In this document: one piece after another, positions 35,708 to 46,960 of the stretch
Layout of the letters: each line of letters opens with the position of its first letter
Numbering within the stretch: the first letter of the stretch is position 1
NCBI GenBank assembly: GCA_027924585.1
Contig: BSBM01000179.1
Location: 9,978,501 to 10,042,500, forward strand
Direction: 5' to 3'
Source: Larix kaempferi
Lineage: Eukaryota; Streptophyta; Pinopsida; Pinales; Pinaceae
Length of the DNA stretch: 64,000 bases
Notes under the pieces: model-generated
What the model was told of the DNA's origin: nothing
Databases searched by the model: none
The model's input: only the letters and a program-made list of their open reading frames with translations
Made by a program: the position numbers and the translations under genes

Positions 35708-37618
35708 GCTAGTGATCGGGAAAAATCCAAGCCAGCAGATGGTCGGAGGAGTACATCTTCCTTGAGGGAGCAGGTATACATATTTGTAATAGTAAAAATA
35801 CAATAAGAAAAATGAGTTTCTTTTGCTTTGTTTTTTCGTTATTAGTATATTGGTTTGGTTTAGATAATGTTATCTATTTTTCATTATTAGTATATTGGTT
35901 TGGTTTAGATTAGTATACTGCTACGTAACATAATGTCTATTTTGTTATGTATTTTTTCGTCTGTATACTGGTTTCGTTATGATAATGTTTTCTACTTCTT
36001 TTTTGTAGGGGCCCGATGATTGGGCCAAGTCCACAACTGTGGATCAGACGACACCATCGTCCAGGCATCAGGTAAACCTTGTTGTAATTTTAGGAATCTA
36101 TCATGATATATATGTTTTGTTAATATAATTTTAGGAATCTATCATGATAGAACTCAGTAGTGTTTTATATATATTTTTTTGTAGCCCAGTGAATCGCTAT
36201 ATGAAACAACATCACAAGAATATTCAATAGATCCTGAAGTGGTTGAGATGCTAGTTAATGATGCTGACAAAATTGGTGAAGCCACGGACCCGTTTAATAT
36301 GATAGAGAAAATGTTGAATAAATATAGTGCGGAAATTGTTTCTTTGCTAATCAGGGTTCCACAGACAAGCGAGATTATATCAAGGATTGAATTGTTGGGA
36401 AAGAAATCTGAAACCTCGCGAATAAGTTGAGGAATATTGAATCATAAAATAATTCATTTATAACTTTATAATTTTCTCTTTTATATGATAGTACTGAACG
36501 TATAACATGTGGTTTGTATTTACAGAATTATCAGGGAGCACACAATAGTGGTCAAGGCAGTGTTGGCCCCAACGAGGCTTGTGGAGAGAAATCACATCAT
36601 AGGAAAATGACTCCACGTGAATCGACTCCTTCGTCATTATTGTTGACTGAACAGTCGGAAACACATTCCCAAACACCACGGACCCCAGCTGTGAGTGCAC
36701 CGGCCGCTAGTGACCGACGCATGCCAGATTATCCAGAAGAAGGGGTAGACAACGAGACTCTTAGTAATTTTGATATCGCACTAGCTACATTTCCAGGATA
36801 TTCTCGTGTCACTAGCACAGGAATAGTGGAGGAAACATTTTTGGTGGATGAAAATATCGTCCCAATAAAGATCAAGAAGATCCTAGGTAATTAATATACG
36901 TTGATCAAGTTAGTGTTTATAATTTCATTGTAATATACCGATAAAACATTTTTTTTCAAATAATTATGATCATGGCATGATCGTTTTGCAGGAAATGATG
37001 TTTTCTATAAACAAATGAATGACTTGTCCTTGTATATCTTAGGGCCCACCATCCGAACAAGGTGGAATAAACAACCAAAATATTTAAAAGATGACCTCAG
37101 TAATCGATTGGTTGGCCTGTTCGGTGACAAGACCTTCAATCAAGTCGAGGTCCTGAAAAAGGTTGGACAACATATGAAGGTTGTCCGAGACCAATATAGG
37201 ACCCACCTGGAAAACAACCTTAGGTATGAGCGCCCTCCAATTATTCTAGCAATGGAGTGGAAAGCTCTAGTGGACAATGGAAAGGAGAGGGCTCAGAGAA
37301 AAGAAGGAAAGATACCACCAGGCACAGGGAGGTATGCAATACTTCCCGCAATGTAATTCTAAACCTTATTATTATTGATTTCTATATCGGATTTGGAACA
37401 TCTAACGTATTTCAACACTTGCATAGGCTGCAACACACTTCAAAGGCCACAAAGGCAAGACTGAAAAAAATAGGTCAGCACAAGCTTGGGCCTGGTGGTT
37501 ATTCAAATTTGGCGGCACAATTTGTAAGTTTCGAAAAACCAATAATGCATACAAGTAATAAATTGCAAATTATCTTTCGTTTTATTGCACCGCAATATGT
37601 TAATTAACGACATTATGC
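35708..37618 (+). pseudogene. Transposase_24-like (Ptta/En-Spm) gene, copy 1, truncated
   Basis: This is the second, non-TNP2 protein type found in plant CACTA elements. Visible exons with AG/GT borders: 35,708-35,773, 36,009-36,071, 36,185 to about 36,430, 36,526-36,886, 36,992-37,331 and 37,427-37,523. The family-like core is in the last two: TIRTRWNKQPKYL, GQHMKVVRDQYRTHLE, then QHKLGPGGYSNLA. The third exon reaches a stop at 36,428-36,430 without a clear donor. The copy is cut in the intron after the sixth exon. It shares every exon with copy 2. The first exon and start codon were not found; the pararetrovirus relic lies upstream. Confidence 0.6.
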
Positions 37619-40114
37619 GAGGGCAGGAGCTCATCGTATGGCCGATGGACATCATAAGTCATGAATGGTTTTCCTTGGGAGTGGAGAGAAGAGAAGAAAC
37701 AAACTGGAGCCCGGAACAATGATCCCGAACAACTGCAAGAACTAAAAGTACATAACCTCAATAATGGATGAGGAATCATCTGATCATATGGACGAGGCGG
37801 GCATACCCATGCTCGTATCAGAATATAACAATAACAATGGGGTCCAAAAATGGGGACCTGAAATATACATGACCTCAAATACTGACTGAGGAATAATCTC
37901 AATATATGGACGAGGCGGGCATACCCATGCTCGTATCAAGATACATAAACATAACTGTGAGGCCCGAAAAGAGGGACCTGTAAGATACATAACCACTGTG
38001 TACATCATAAGTGTCCAGAGGGGACACAAAATCTGGGACATACTGCTGAGCGGATCATGAGTGAACTGCAGAACTGGTGCACTGGAACAATCAACAGTGC
38101 TGCTGAGTGTGGTACCAAAGGAACTGATGAGCTGCTGGATCATAGTGACTGGGGTCATACTCTCCATGGTAAACTGGTCTGGAACTGAACTGGGTACTCA
38201 AGGAAGCATTTAACTGGATGGCTTCCGAATACAATCGCCAACGCAGCCCGGAAATCCACGGGAACATACAACTGGGTGTTCCGAAATGACTCACCAGTGT
38301 GCTAGAGTCGGGGGAAATCCGGGGTCTTCGACTAAAAACTGATGGGATATAATCCTTCGCGATCCTCAACGATGCGATCAAGGTGCTGAAGTCGAGCATG
38401 TGAGGAACAACCACTCGGAGAGGCAATGATGACTCCTCTCAGAATGATCCGTAGGTACTTACCACAGATGGTGATAAGTCCAAGGCGTAGGGACCTCTGG
38501 GCCTATCCTCTGGAATAGAGGAGCTGTCGTCGACAGAGGGAGACCTGCAACTATCAAGGCAATGATGTTTCCTTGACAGGAGCACGAGGTAAACAACCGA
38601 AATGTGATAGTACTGATGGTAGGACTGACAAACTGTGGAGGGATAACTGGGCAAGTAGAGTGGGTGGACTCAAACTTCCTTAGTTCAGAGTATGATAATG
38701 GGAATGATCTGGCAGCATATGAAACTGACTGAGGGGAGAGGGATCATAGCTGTATTGGATCTGGGAAGGTTACTAGGCTGAGGGGGACTCAAGCTGTGGT
38801 ACAATGGCAGGAGACTGCAGAATACTCTGAACAAAGGCGACCTGATTGGGGGTGCTGCCGAGATGATAGATCAAAGTGCCAAGAGGCACAGGGGAAAACT
38901 TCTTCATGGGTTAAGGAACTAGAAGAAGTGTGTGTAAAATGGTACTGTCGTGTGGATTTTACGAGCCCAGGACAGTTCATGCTCGTGGTTGCTTTCAATT
39001 TTAAGGAGTCTGAAAGCAAATAAGAAGACTCTGAAATGATGGAATGGTACTGTCGTGTGGATTTTACGAGCCCAGGACAATTCATGCTCGTGGTTGCTTT
39101 CAATTTTAGAGAGTCTGAGAGCAAGTAAGAAGACTCCAGGGGGTTGCTTTTTCATAGATTTAGTCTCCAAGGCCAAAAGAAGCATAAAAGGATGCAATGA
39201 AGAACTCTTCTAGCCGGTGTGACTAGAGTATTCCTTTTTCGTAATTAGTCTACCAGGTCCGGAAAAGGGGTAAACTTATACCAGATAGATGCCCTTTCAG
39301 GTACTTTAACGAGCATGAAAGGAAGCAAGATTGCTCGGCGATCTTTTCATTCTTTTAGGAGTCAGAAAAGAGCTTAACGGAAACTCCCTAAGTGCCTTTT
39401 TCGTAAAGGACTTGTCCGGCCCGAAAAAGGGATAAAATTATACCGAACAAAAGGAATGGCCAGGCAAGGAGGAAGTGTTCAATCAAGGTTTAGTAATGAT
39501 GACCAAGAACGAGAGTAGGTGGGAACACTGATGGACCTCCTTGCGGGGTAAATGAAATGGTGGCAAAATAACGAAACATTTGGAGTATGACAGGAGTGAA
39601 TGGCTCATGTAAAAATGTGGAACAATCCGATGGCAGCCGATGTGGCACGCAAACCGAGGCAGCAAGGTGTTGGGACACAATGTTGAAATTGTACCAAGTG
39701 AGAGCGAGAAATGATCTCAAGCATCATCACGAGCTCGGAAAAATGAACCCGGCGATATAAAGGATGTCAAAAACGGGTAACGGCCGATGTGGCACGCAAA
39801 CCGAGGTGACGGGGGCATTTTGAAAAATGCCCGGAAAATCTAGAGGTGAGAGCGAGAAATGATCTCAAGCATCATCACCAGCTCGGAAAGATGAATCCGA
39901 TGATATAAAACATGTGAAAAACGGAGAACGGCCGATGTGGCACGCAAACCGAGGCGACTAGTGGCGTCTGACATATGGGTAAAAAATGACGGAACAAAAA
40001 TAATGGAACGAGGTGACCATAATGACGGTCACGTCGCGCTGATTCCAATGGTGGAAACAAAAATAAAAAAGAAAGTACTGTACAACGCAGACCAATGAGG
40101 TCGCGGGTTTCTTT
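37619..40114 (-). mobile_element. Gypsy element 3' non-coding interior (repeat-bearing)
   Basis: About 2.5 kb lies between the pol stop and the breakpoint at 37,618. Repeats include 'gccgatgtggcacgcaaacc' three times (39,634, 39,783, 39,930) and 'gagagcgagaaatgatctca' twice (39,699, 39,848). A unit of about 105 bp with 'gtactgtcgtgtggatttta' occurs twice (38,941, 39,045), and 'gacgaggcgggcatacccat' occurs twice (37,791, 37,910). No polypurine tract precedes the breakpoint in element sense, so the true 3' end is missing. No convincing extra gene was found on either strand. Confidence 0.65.
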
Positions 40115-43100
40115 TTATGGGTAAAAACGCTTAAGATACAACCCATTACGAGGGTTGCGCAAAGGACGGCCTTCAGAGTCAGCTAAGATGTATGCCCCCT
40201 TGCCGAGGCAGGTCTGCACGACGTAAGGGCCTTGCCACATGGATTCGAACTTCCCTTTACCGGTTTTGTCATGGGCTTGGTCGTAGGCGAGGACTAGGTC
40301 CCCTTCGCGGAAAGTTCGAGGGTGAACATGTTTATCATAGTCGGCTTTGGAGCGGTTTTTGGCAGCTTCGATGTTCTGGAGAGTGGCCCGACGGTCTTCA
40401 TCGGCTTGTTCGAGGTGCAACAGACGCTGCTCGAGGGGGGTGGTGTCAGGGAGAATCTCAACGGCGATCTGTAAGGCAGGGATCTGACACTCGATGGGGA
40501 GAACAGACTCTATACCGTGAACTAAATGAAATGGTGTAAAACCAGTGGCGGTCTTAGTGGAGGTGCGATAAGCCCACAAAGCAGGGAACAACATGTGGTG
40601 CCAATTGGACTTATGCTTGTCAACTGTTCGTTGGAGGATGGTTTTAAGGATTTTGTTGATGGCCTCTACTTGGCCGTTCCCTTGGGGGTAATAAGCAGAG
40701 GAAAATTGGTGCTCATATTTAAGGAGGGTGGATAACTCACGCCAGACGGCATCTTCGAAGTGTGAACCATGGTCAGAGACTAACTGCTTAGGAACCCCGA
40801 ATCGAGCGATGACATGGTTAAAAAAGAAGCGGGCAGCAGTGTCAGTGGTACAATTGAAGGTAGGCATGGCTTCCACCCATTTGGTAAAGTAATCAACAGC
40901 GACAATAATATATTTGTGGCCGTTGGCAGACTGGGGTCTACATTCCATGAAATCGATGGCCCACTTACAAAAGGGACCAACGGTGATGACTGGGTGTAAC
41001 GGAGCAGGAGGTGTCCGGGCCTTAGGGGCAAAAAGTTGGCAGTTATGGCAGTGTTTGACCGCAGTGATGCAGTCAGTGAAGAGTGTGGGCCAGAAGTATC
41101 CGGCGCGGACGACCTTTTGGGCGGTGGCCATCCCTGAGAAATGGCCTCCGCAGGCGCCGCTATGACAGTCATTAAGGACGTGTTCAGCTTCCTCATGGGT
41201 AAGGCAACGACGAAGAATTGTGTCAACCCCGCGCCGGTAGAGGACATCGCCTAAGAGGAGATATCGAGAGGCCTGGTGGCGGATGCGACGGCGTCCATTT
41301 CGTGTAACTTTGGGTCTGAACTTCTGCGTGCGTAGGTATAACAAGATATCACCGTACCATGGGTCATCGGACGAGATGGTGAATAGGTGATTGTCGGGTA
41401 ACTCATCGGAGATTGGTTTGGCCGGGAGAAGGGCAGGGAGACCGGTAATGAGCTGGGCAAGCGCGAGGGCTTTAGTGCTCTTAGGTGTTTTGAAGGTAAG
41501 GTCATATTCTTGGAGGATAATGACCCATTTGGCAACACGACCTTGGAGTAGCCGCCGGTTTAGAAGATATACCATGGGGTTAGAGTCGGCGACGACTGTG
41601 GTATGACTCATTAAGATGTAGTGTCGCAATTTTTGAACGGAAAAGACCACTGCTAGGGCAAGTTTTTCCTCATATGGGTAACGTAGTGGTGGACCAGACA
41701 AGGTCTGGCTAACGTAGTAAATGACGTGCTCCTGGTGAGAAGCGTCTTCTTGAACTAAGACTCCAGATACGGCGTGCTCGGAGGCCGACACGTAAAGGAT
41801 GAAGTCTCGAGTGAAATCCGGAGGGGAAATCAGAGGGGCTTGTGTGAGGGCCTTCTTGAGGGCCTCGAATGCAGCTTCCGCTTGCGCATCCCAGACGAAA
41901 GGTACATGGGTGCGGAGCAGGCGCAAGAAACCGTGAACCGTGGTGGCATAATCAGGAACAAAGCGTCGAAGGAAGTTAGATCGCCCCTGCAGACTTTGGA
42001 GCTGCCGGAGCGTGCGAGGAGGGGGAAGGTCTAAAATAGCTTGGACCTTGAGAGGGTCAACAGTAATTCCTTTCTGGGAAACAATGAAACCCAACAATCG
42101 GCTTGCCGGTACGCAAAAGACACACTTGTGGGGGTTCAAGCGAATTTGGTATTTGCGACAACGCAGAAAAACTTGCCGAAGGTCGTCAAGGTGGTCTGAT
42201 CGTTTCCGGGAACGAGCTGTGAGGTCATCCAGGTAGACTAACAGGATATGGACCAAGTCGTGGAAGCAATAGGTCATGGCCCGCTGGAAAGTGGCGCCAG
42301 CATTTTTGAGGCCGAAAGGCATGACGCGATAGGCAAAGGTGCCCCATGGGGTAGTAAAGGCAGTTTTGTACTGGTCTTCCTTACGGATCTGAATTTGATT
42401 ATATCCGGAAAAACCGTCCATGAAGGAGAGGACCTCATGCCCCGCACACGCATCTATGAGTTGATCGATGAATGGCGTGGGGAAGTTGTCCTTGGGACAA
42501 GCATGGTTTAAGTCACGGAAGTCAGTGCATACGCGGATGGTGCCTTGCTTTTTGTTAACTGGAACGGGGTTTGAAACCCAAGTGGTATAGGCAATAGGAT
42601 AAATGAACCCTGCCTTGCGCAGCTTCTCAATCTCGGCTTTGACAGCTGGGAGCTTTGAGGGATGAATGGGACGCTGTTTCTGACGAACGGGGGGTACATC
42701 AGGCCATGTGTCAATGTGGTGCTCTATAATGGCAGGGTCAAGACCAGGCATTTCGGTATAGGACCAGGCAAAGACATCACGGAATTCTTTGAAAAGGTTT
42801 ATGTAGTCCTCAATCTCTTGTTTACTGTAGAAAGCTCCTAAAGTAATGAGTTCAGGGGCACGACCTGGAGCAGCAATATCAACTTGGATGACAGGTGAGA
42901 TGTTGGCCATGTTGCCCTCCTCGAAGGCATCAGGAGCAGGAATAGGGTCCTTGAACCAGTCAACCTTAGTGGGGAGGAAGTCTTTGGATTCGACCGCGTA
43001 TTGGGTAGCGGTGCTAGAGGAAGACGCTTCGGGGATGAAATAGGAACGGTGGTGCATGTCATCCCAGGGATAATCCGGGGCAGTAAGGGCCTCAAGAATC

Positions 43101-46100
43101 TCCTCATCAGTACGGAAAGTTTGCGTCGTCAAGTCAGTTGACGAGGGAGTAGTGTTGGAAGAGATCATATAGATGGTATTAACCTCTCCGGAAGGTGAAG
43201 AGTCTGGGGGGTAGATCTCCTCAATGGTAGGTGGTGCCGTCTCAAGATCCAGATTGTTCATCTCATAGAGAGCCGCTCTGTAATCCGGGAGATCGGGACA
43301 ATGATGTGAATAGTGCCCGTAAATACCGCAGATGGCGCAGGAGTGGTTGGTACGTAGGGACTTATCTTTAGGCTTAGGAGTAGGGTTTAGTTCGACAGTT
43401 GGGATGTTGGGGTCATCATCGAGCATTTGCATGTGCTTCTGCAATGCGGGTAACTGTGGGCATTGGTGGGTCGCATGGCCCAACTCGTCACACAGCGAGC
43501 ATTTGGGAGGAGCACGAAACACTGGAGGGTTCTTGACTGTCTTTGGAGGTGGTACAGCAGTGTAAGGTTGAGGACCTCTGCCCCCAGTGGGTTTGGGAGT
43601 AGGAGGAGGTGTCGTGGAGGACGAAGGGGTAGAGACACCGGGAGGTGGCTGAGTGGTAGTAGCCATGGGTTGCAACGGCTGGAGGACGACATCAGGTGTC
43701 GGCGGGCGAACGGGAGGCGAAAGATACCATACAGGTAATCCCAATGTTAACCCAGGGAGGCTAAGGGTAGCCATTACCGGGGCGCTTACTACTCCTGCTG
43801 GGGGAACTAGGAAGGGGATCGTATGGATCGGTGTAACACCAATGTGGCTAGGTACCAATGGTGGTTTAGGCAACAAGGATGGTTGATTGTTAGGTGGTAG
43901 GATGTCGTGGGACAAGGTACATAAATCAGACATTTCGGGCGTAGATGACGGCGGAGGAATGGATTGAAAGGTGGAGGTCATCGGCGCGTCTGAGTAGACC
44001 CCAGGCCCCGTAGAGGAAACAAACGAGGTGGTGGCAGGAGAAACAGGTTGTTCGACCATGGGGAGAACGTTTTCCGGTGCCGCCGGGGCACTGGGATCAT
44101 AGTAGGTGAGCTGGTCAATCTTAACCACGCGTCCCTCATGGGGGAACATCATGGTGCGAAAGACAGAAGAGGCAACCGCCCGCATGGCATACATGTAGCT
44201 GCGGCCAAGTAGAAGGTTGTAATCCAATTGGGCATTGATTACCTCTATGTCAATAAGGACGGTTTTACCACCTAACTGGACGGGTACGTTGGGTAGGAGG
44301 CCTTGGGGCTGGGCCGAACGACCGTCGTAGGCGCGTAATGCAGTGGTGGACTGCTGGAGAGGAGGGGATCCTAGCTTCTGCCATACAAATGTAGACATAA
44401 CGCATGTGGAGGCACCCTCATCAATGATGCACCGATGGATAACAAGGTTCCTAACGGAGACAGTAACTTGGAATGCTAAGCTGGAAGGTAGGCGTGGTTC
44501 AGACTGGTCTAAATCAAACGCCATCAAATGTGAATCAGTTGGGTCAATCCCCCCAATGGCGGAAAGTAAAGTCTTGCGCTGGGAAGGGCAGTTCTTCAAG
44601 ACTTCTAACGCAGACATGGCTGCGGGAGATTGGGCTAGGTCGTCTATGATGTTGTAGTTTGACGCAGCGCGCGCGTTAGGGTTATTGTTGATTCGGCGAA
44701 GTGGGAAACGAGGTGCTTTCGCAGCGCCGTCTATGGGCGGCGGAGGTATACGTAACGCCTGATCGGTGGGATGGGCGTTAGTAGGTTTATCCGTGGGAGG
44801 GGCTTCAGAGGTGGAGCCATATTGGTTCCGACGGGTCTGGAGGTTGACGTCAGCAGATGACATCATCAATAAGTGGTGGGTACCTGAGTCAAACATGGGT
44901 TGATCAGGAGCAGCGTAGGTGATCTGTTGTTGTTGGGTCGCATTGGCTTGATGGGGAGCCAACGGCTGAGTGTTCACTACGCCTTGGGTCGGTAAGGGGT
45001 TTTGCAGCACCAAAGGGGGTTGCTGAGGTTGGAGGGGGTTGGGCGGTGCTTGGGGAGCCGCATGCCCTTGGCGATGGGCCTCGTCAACCCAGAGCTGCCG
45101 AGCTCGCTCCAAGTGTGGGCAAGCATGGGTATAGTGTCCATAGACCCCGCAAATAGAACAAGGGTGGTTCGTTCGCAAATTGGGGTTTTTGGCCTGCTTG
45201 GGCGGGCGATCAGGGTTTTGATTAGCGGGGGCCGCATTGTTGTTGTCCGGGGGATTAGCCGGTTGACCAGCTTGGTCTGCAGGTTGGTTGTTTCCCCTAT
45301 TACGGCCCTTGCCGCGGTTCTGTTGGCCCTGGTTACGTTGGTTATTCTGGTTTTGCTGCGGGTTTTGTTTGGCGTAAACTTGCCCTTGGGCAGCAGGTGG
45401 ATTTTGAGGTTGCGCAGGTGCAGGAGCAGGCTGCGGAGGATGATATGTAGGTTGAGGCTGAGCAGGTGCGGCAACTTGAGGGGGTTGCTGATAGGTCTGC
45501 GGAGCAGGTTGTGGATGTGCCGCAGGGGCTGCCTGGGGCGGATAATAAGCTGGTGGGGCTTGGGAAGGCGCAGGAGCTGAGGCGGCCTGCTGATGGTAGT
45601 AAGGCTGAGGGGCGACTGGAGGAGCATAAGCAGGAGTCGCATACCCGAAGCACTGAGGTGGACATGAGGGTCCATGGGAATGGTGATGTGTCATAGGAGC
45701 ATATGAGTTGGTTGCTCCAGACTGGGAGGTAGCCCTCGACAGGTCGGGGCCAGGGGTAGGACCTGCTATAGAAAATGGTTGGGGATGCGAAGAAACATGG
45801 CCAATGATACCATCTGCGGCGTGAGATGCCCCCGGCGCATCATGATGGGAGGACTCGCCGCGAGGGGCGTCAGGTATAATGGTATAAAGGTAACCCGATT
45901 GGGCGTAAATGAGGTCGAACTGTTGTGCCTTAAGGATGGCTTCTTCTTCAGACTGGGGTCTTTCTGAGGCTACATCCTTAGCAATAACCGGGAGAAGGGA
46001 TTTGAGGAACCAATCTAGGAAGATACGGTCGTCAAGTTTAATCTTACATAAGCTACGGCGTCGACGCCACTCATGGATGTGGTCCGTGATATGGGTAGCC

Positions 46101-46960
46101 GTGTTTTGTCTACAAGATAGAAGGATCTCAACGCCCGTGTCATAGAGGACAGGCAACTGGAAGAACTGCAGGAAGGTCGAGGCCAGGGAAGCAAAGGTGG
46201 CATGGGTCCCATGAGGTTGCTCGATATACCACTTGGCTGCAGAGCCAGTGAAGGTGCGCTGTAAGAGACGCAGGCGAACAGAGTCATCCACGATGGAGTT
46301 AGAGGAACACCATAGGTGGAAAGACATGATATGGTTTTGTGGGTCCTCACCGGCCTTGCCCTCGAACTTAGGGATGTCCGAGGGGAGTTTGGTAGGCATA
46401 TGAGGCCATGTAGGGTCGTGTCGAATAGGATCGTTGGTCAATCTGGCCAGGTCAGGTAGGTTTCGGCTAGCCATGAACGGCAAACTGGAAGAAGGCTGTG
46501 ACACAGTAGTGCTGTGGACCAAGTTGGGGCCAGTGCCCCCAAGTGGAGGGACAAGATGTGAGGTGGTGCCCCCAAGTGGGGGAACTGAGGTAGTGGAGGA
46601 TGGTCCAGCACCACCATTGGTAGTGTGAGCCACTGATGTAGTGGGGATAGGTATTCCTGTTGTGGGAATAGGTACCGTGAGGGGAACAGTAGATGGTTGC
46701 CCCATGGAGGGCATACCCAAAATAGGTGTAGTAACTGGTGTAGTGGTGGATGTGCCACCAATGGTCCCTATGACAAATGGAGTGGAAGTCGTGCCAGCCA
46801 TGGGGCTAGTAGGGGCAGTATAAATAGGGTTCTCAGACTCTTCGTCAGAATCAGAGGTAAAGTAAGGTGCGTCACTATCTGGTGACGGAGACCTACGTCG
46901 CTGACGAGTGGAGTCAAGTGACAAGGCTCTAGATCTGTGATGAGTGGTATCAACGGACAA
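40115..46960 (-). CDS. gag-pol: Ty3/gypsy Gag-Pol polyprotein, intact, 2281 residues as translated
   Basis: One uninterrupted frame encodes the full polyprotein. Residues 200-357 are the retrotransposon Gag domain, followed by a Pro/Gln-rich linker. CCHC knuckles are at about 601-614 (CSICGVYGHYTHAC), 1154-1167 (CSLCDELGHATHQC) and 1208-1221 (CAICGIYGHYSHHC). The aspartic protease has IDEGAS with the catalytic Asp at about 847. RT covers about 1440-1640 with FMDGFSGYNQ and YLDD at 1576-1579. The RNase H (1715-1840) has LYVSASEHAV, so its first acidic residue is missing. The integrase has an HHCC zinc finger (1921-1973), D2003, D2063, E2099 (D-35-E), and ends with a GPY-type module (WQGPYVV, about 2241); no chromodomain is seen. 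This fits the non-chromovirus Tat/Athila side. The translated start is TTG at 46,960; the first in-frame ATG is at 46,801 (residue 54). No stop or frameshift was seen. Confidence 0.95.
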   Translation of the reverse strand: MSVDTTHHRSRALSLDSTRQRRRSPSPDSDAPYFTSDSDEESENPIYTAPTSPMAGTTSTPFVIGTIGGTSTTTPVTTPILGMPSMGQPSTVPLTVPIPTTGIPIPTTSVAHTTNGGAGPSSTTSVPPLGGTTSHLVPPLGGTGPNLVHSTTVSQPSSSLPFMASRNLPDLARLTNDPIRHDPTWPHMPTKLPSDIPKFEGKAGEDPQNHIMSFHLWCSSNSIVDDSVRLRLLQRTFTGSAAKWYIEQPHGTHATFASLASTFLQFFQLPVLYDTGVEILLSCRQNTATHITDHIHEWRRRRSLCKIKLDDRIFLDWFLKSLLPVIAKDVASERPQSEEEAILKAQQFDLIYAQSGYLYTIIPDAPRGESSHHDAPGASHAADGIIGHVSSHPQPFSIAGPTPGPDLSRATSQSGATNSYAPMTHHHSHGPSCPPQCFGYATPAYAPPVAPQPYYHQQAASAPAPSQAPPAYYPPQAAPAAHPQPAPQTYQQPPQVAAPAQPQPTYHPPQPAPAPAQPQNPPAAQGQVYAKQNPQQNQNNQRNQGQQNRGKGRNRGNNQPADQAGQPANPPDNNNAAPANQNPDRPPKQAKNPNLRTNHPCSICGVYGHYTHACPHLERARQLWVDEAHRQGHAAPQAPPNPLQPQQPPLVLQNPLPTQGVVNTQPLAPHQANATQQQQITYAAPDQPMFDSGTHHLLMMSSADVNLQTRRNQYGSTSEAPPTDKPTNAHPTDQALRIPPPPIDGAAKAPRFPLRRINNNPNARAASNYNIIDDLAQSPAAMSALEVLKNCPSQRKTLLSAIGGIDPTDSHLMAFDLDQSEPRLPSSLAFQVTVSVRNLVIHRCIIDEGASTCVMSTFVWQKLGSPPLQQSTTALRAYDGRSAQPQGLLPNVPVQLGGKTVLIDIEVINAQLDYNLLLGRSYMYAMRAVASSVFRTMMFPHEGRVVKIDQLTYYDPSAPAAPENVLPMVEQPVSPATTSFVSSTGPGVYSDAPMTSTFQSIPPPSSTPEMSDLCTLSHDILPPNNQPSLLPKPPLVPSHIGVTPIHTIPFLVPPAGVVSAPVMATLSLPGLTLGLPVWYLSPPVRPPTPDVVLQPLQPMATTTQPPPGVSTPSSSTTPPPTPKPTGGRGPQPYTAVPPPKTVKNPPVFRAPPKCSLCDELGHATHQCPQLPALQKHMQMLDDDPNIPTVELNPTPKPKDKSLRTNHSCAICGIYGHYSHHCPDLPDYRAALYEMNNLDLETAPPTIEEIYPPDSSPSGEVNTIYMISSNTTPSSTDLTTQTFRTDEEILEALTAPDYPWDDMHHRSYFIPEASSSSTATQYAVESKDFLPTKVDWFKDPIPAPDAFEEGNMANISPVIQVDIAAPGRAPELITLGAFYSKQEIEDYINLFKEFRDVFAWSYTEMPGLDPAIIEHHIDTWPDVPPVRQKQRPIHPSKLPAVKAEIEKLRKAGFIYPIAYTTWVSNPVPVNKKQGTIRVCTDFRDLNHACPKDNFPTPFIDQLIDACAGHEVLSFMDGFSGYNQIQIRKEDQYKTAFTTPWGTFAYRVMPFGLKNAGATFQRAMTYCFHDLVHILLVYLDDLTARSRKRSDHLDDLRQVFLRCRKYQIRLNPHKCVFCVPASRLLGFIVSQKGITVDPLKVQAILDLPPPRTLRQLQSLQGRSNFLRRFVPDYATTVHGFLRLLRTHVPFVWDAQAEAAFEALKKALTQAPLISPPDFTRDFILYVSASEHAVSGVLVQEDASHQEHVIYYVSQTLSGPPLRYPYEEKLALAVVFSVQKLRHYILMSHTTVVADSNPMVYLLNRRLLQGRVAKWVIILQEYDLTFKTPKSTKALALAQLITGLPALLPAKPISDELPDNHLFTISSDDPWYGDILLYLRTQKFRPKVTRNGRRRIRHQASRYLLLGDVLYRRGVDTILRRCLTHEEAEHVLNDCHSGACGGHFSGMATAQKVVRAGYFWPTLFTDCITAVKHCHNCQLFAPKARTPPAPLHPVITVGPFCKWAIDFMECRPQSANGHKYIIVAVDYFTKWVEAMPTFNCTTDTAARFFFNHVIARFGVPKQLVSDHGSHFEDAVWRELSTLLKYEHQFSSAYYPQGNGQVEAINKILKTILQRTVDKHKSNWHHMLFPALWAYRTSTKTATGFTPFHLVHGIESVLPIECQIPALQIAVEILPDTTPLEQRLLHLEQADEDRRATLQNIEAAKNRSKADYDKHVHPRTFREGDLVLAYDQAHDKTGKGKFESMWQGPYVVQTCLGKGAYILADSEGRPLRNPRNGLYLKRFYP

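Larger units (their letters stand above)
34077..37618 (+). repeat. 3542 bp duplicated block, copy 1 (partner 49,343-52,884)
   Basis: The block is equal in length to the partner with about 13 single-base differences seen by eye and no indel noticed. It contains the right part of the pararetrovirus relic and most of a Transposase_24-like gene. It breaks off abruptly at 37,618, where gypsy interior sequence begins. Confidence 0.95.

Noticed and set aside
40192-46900. Many plus-strand and off-frame minus-strand open stretches across the Gag-Pol region (for example 45,002-45,580)
   Set aside because: They are shadows of the GC-richer gag-pol coding sequence, have Arg/Pro-biased composition and carry no domains.
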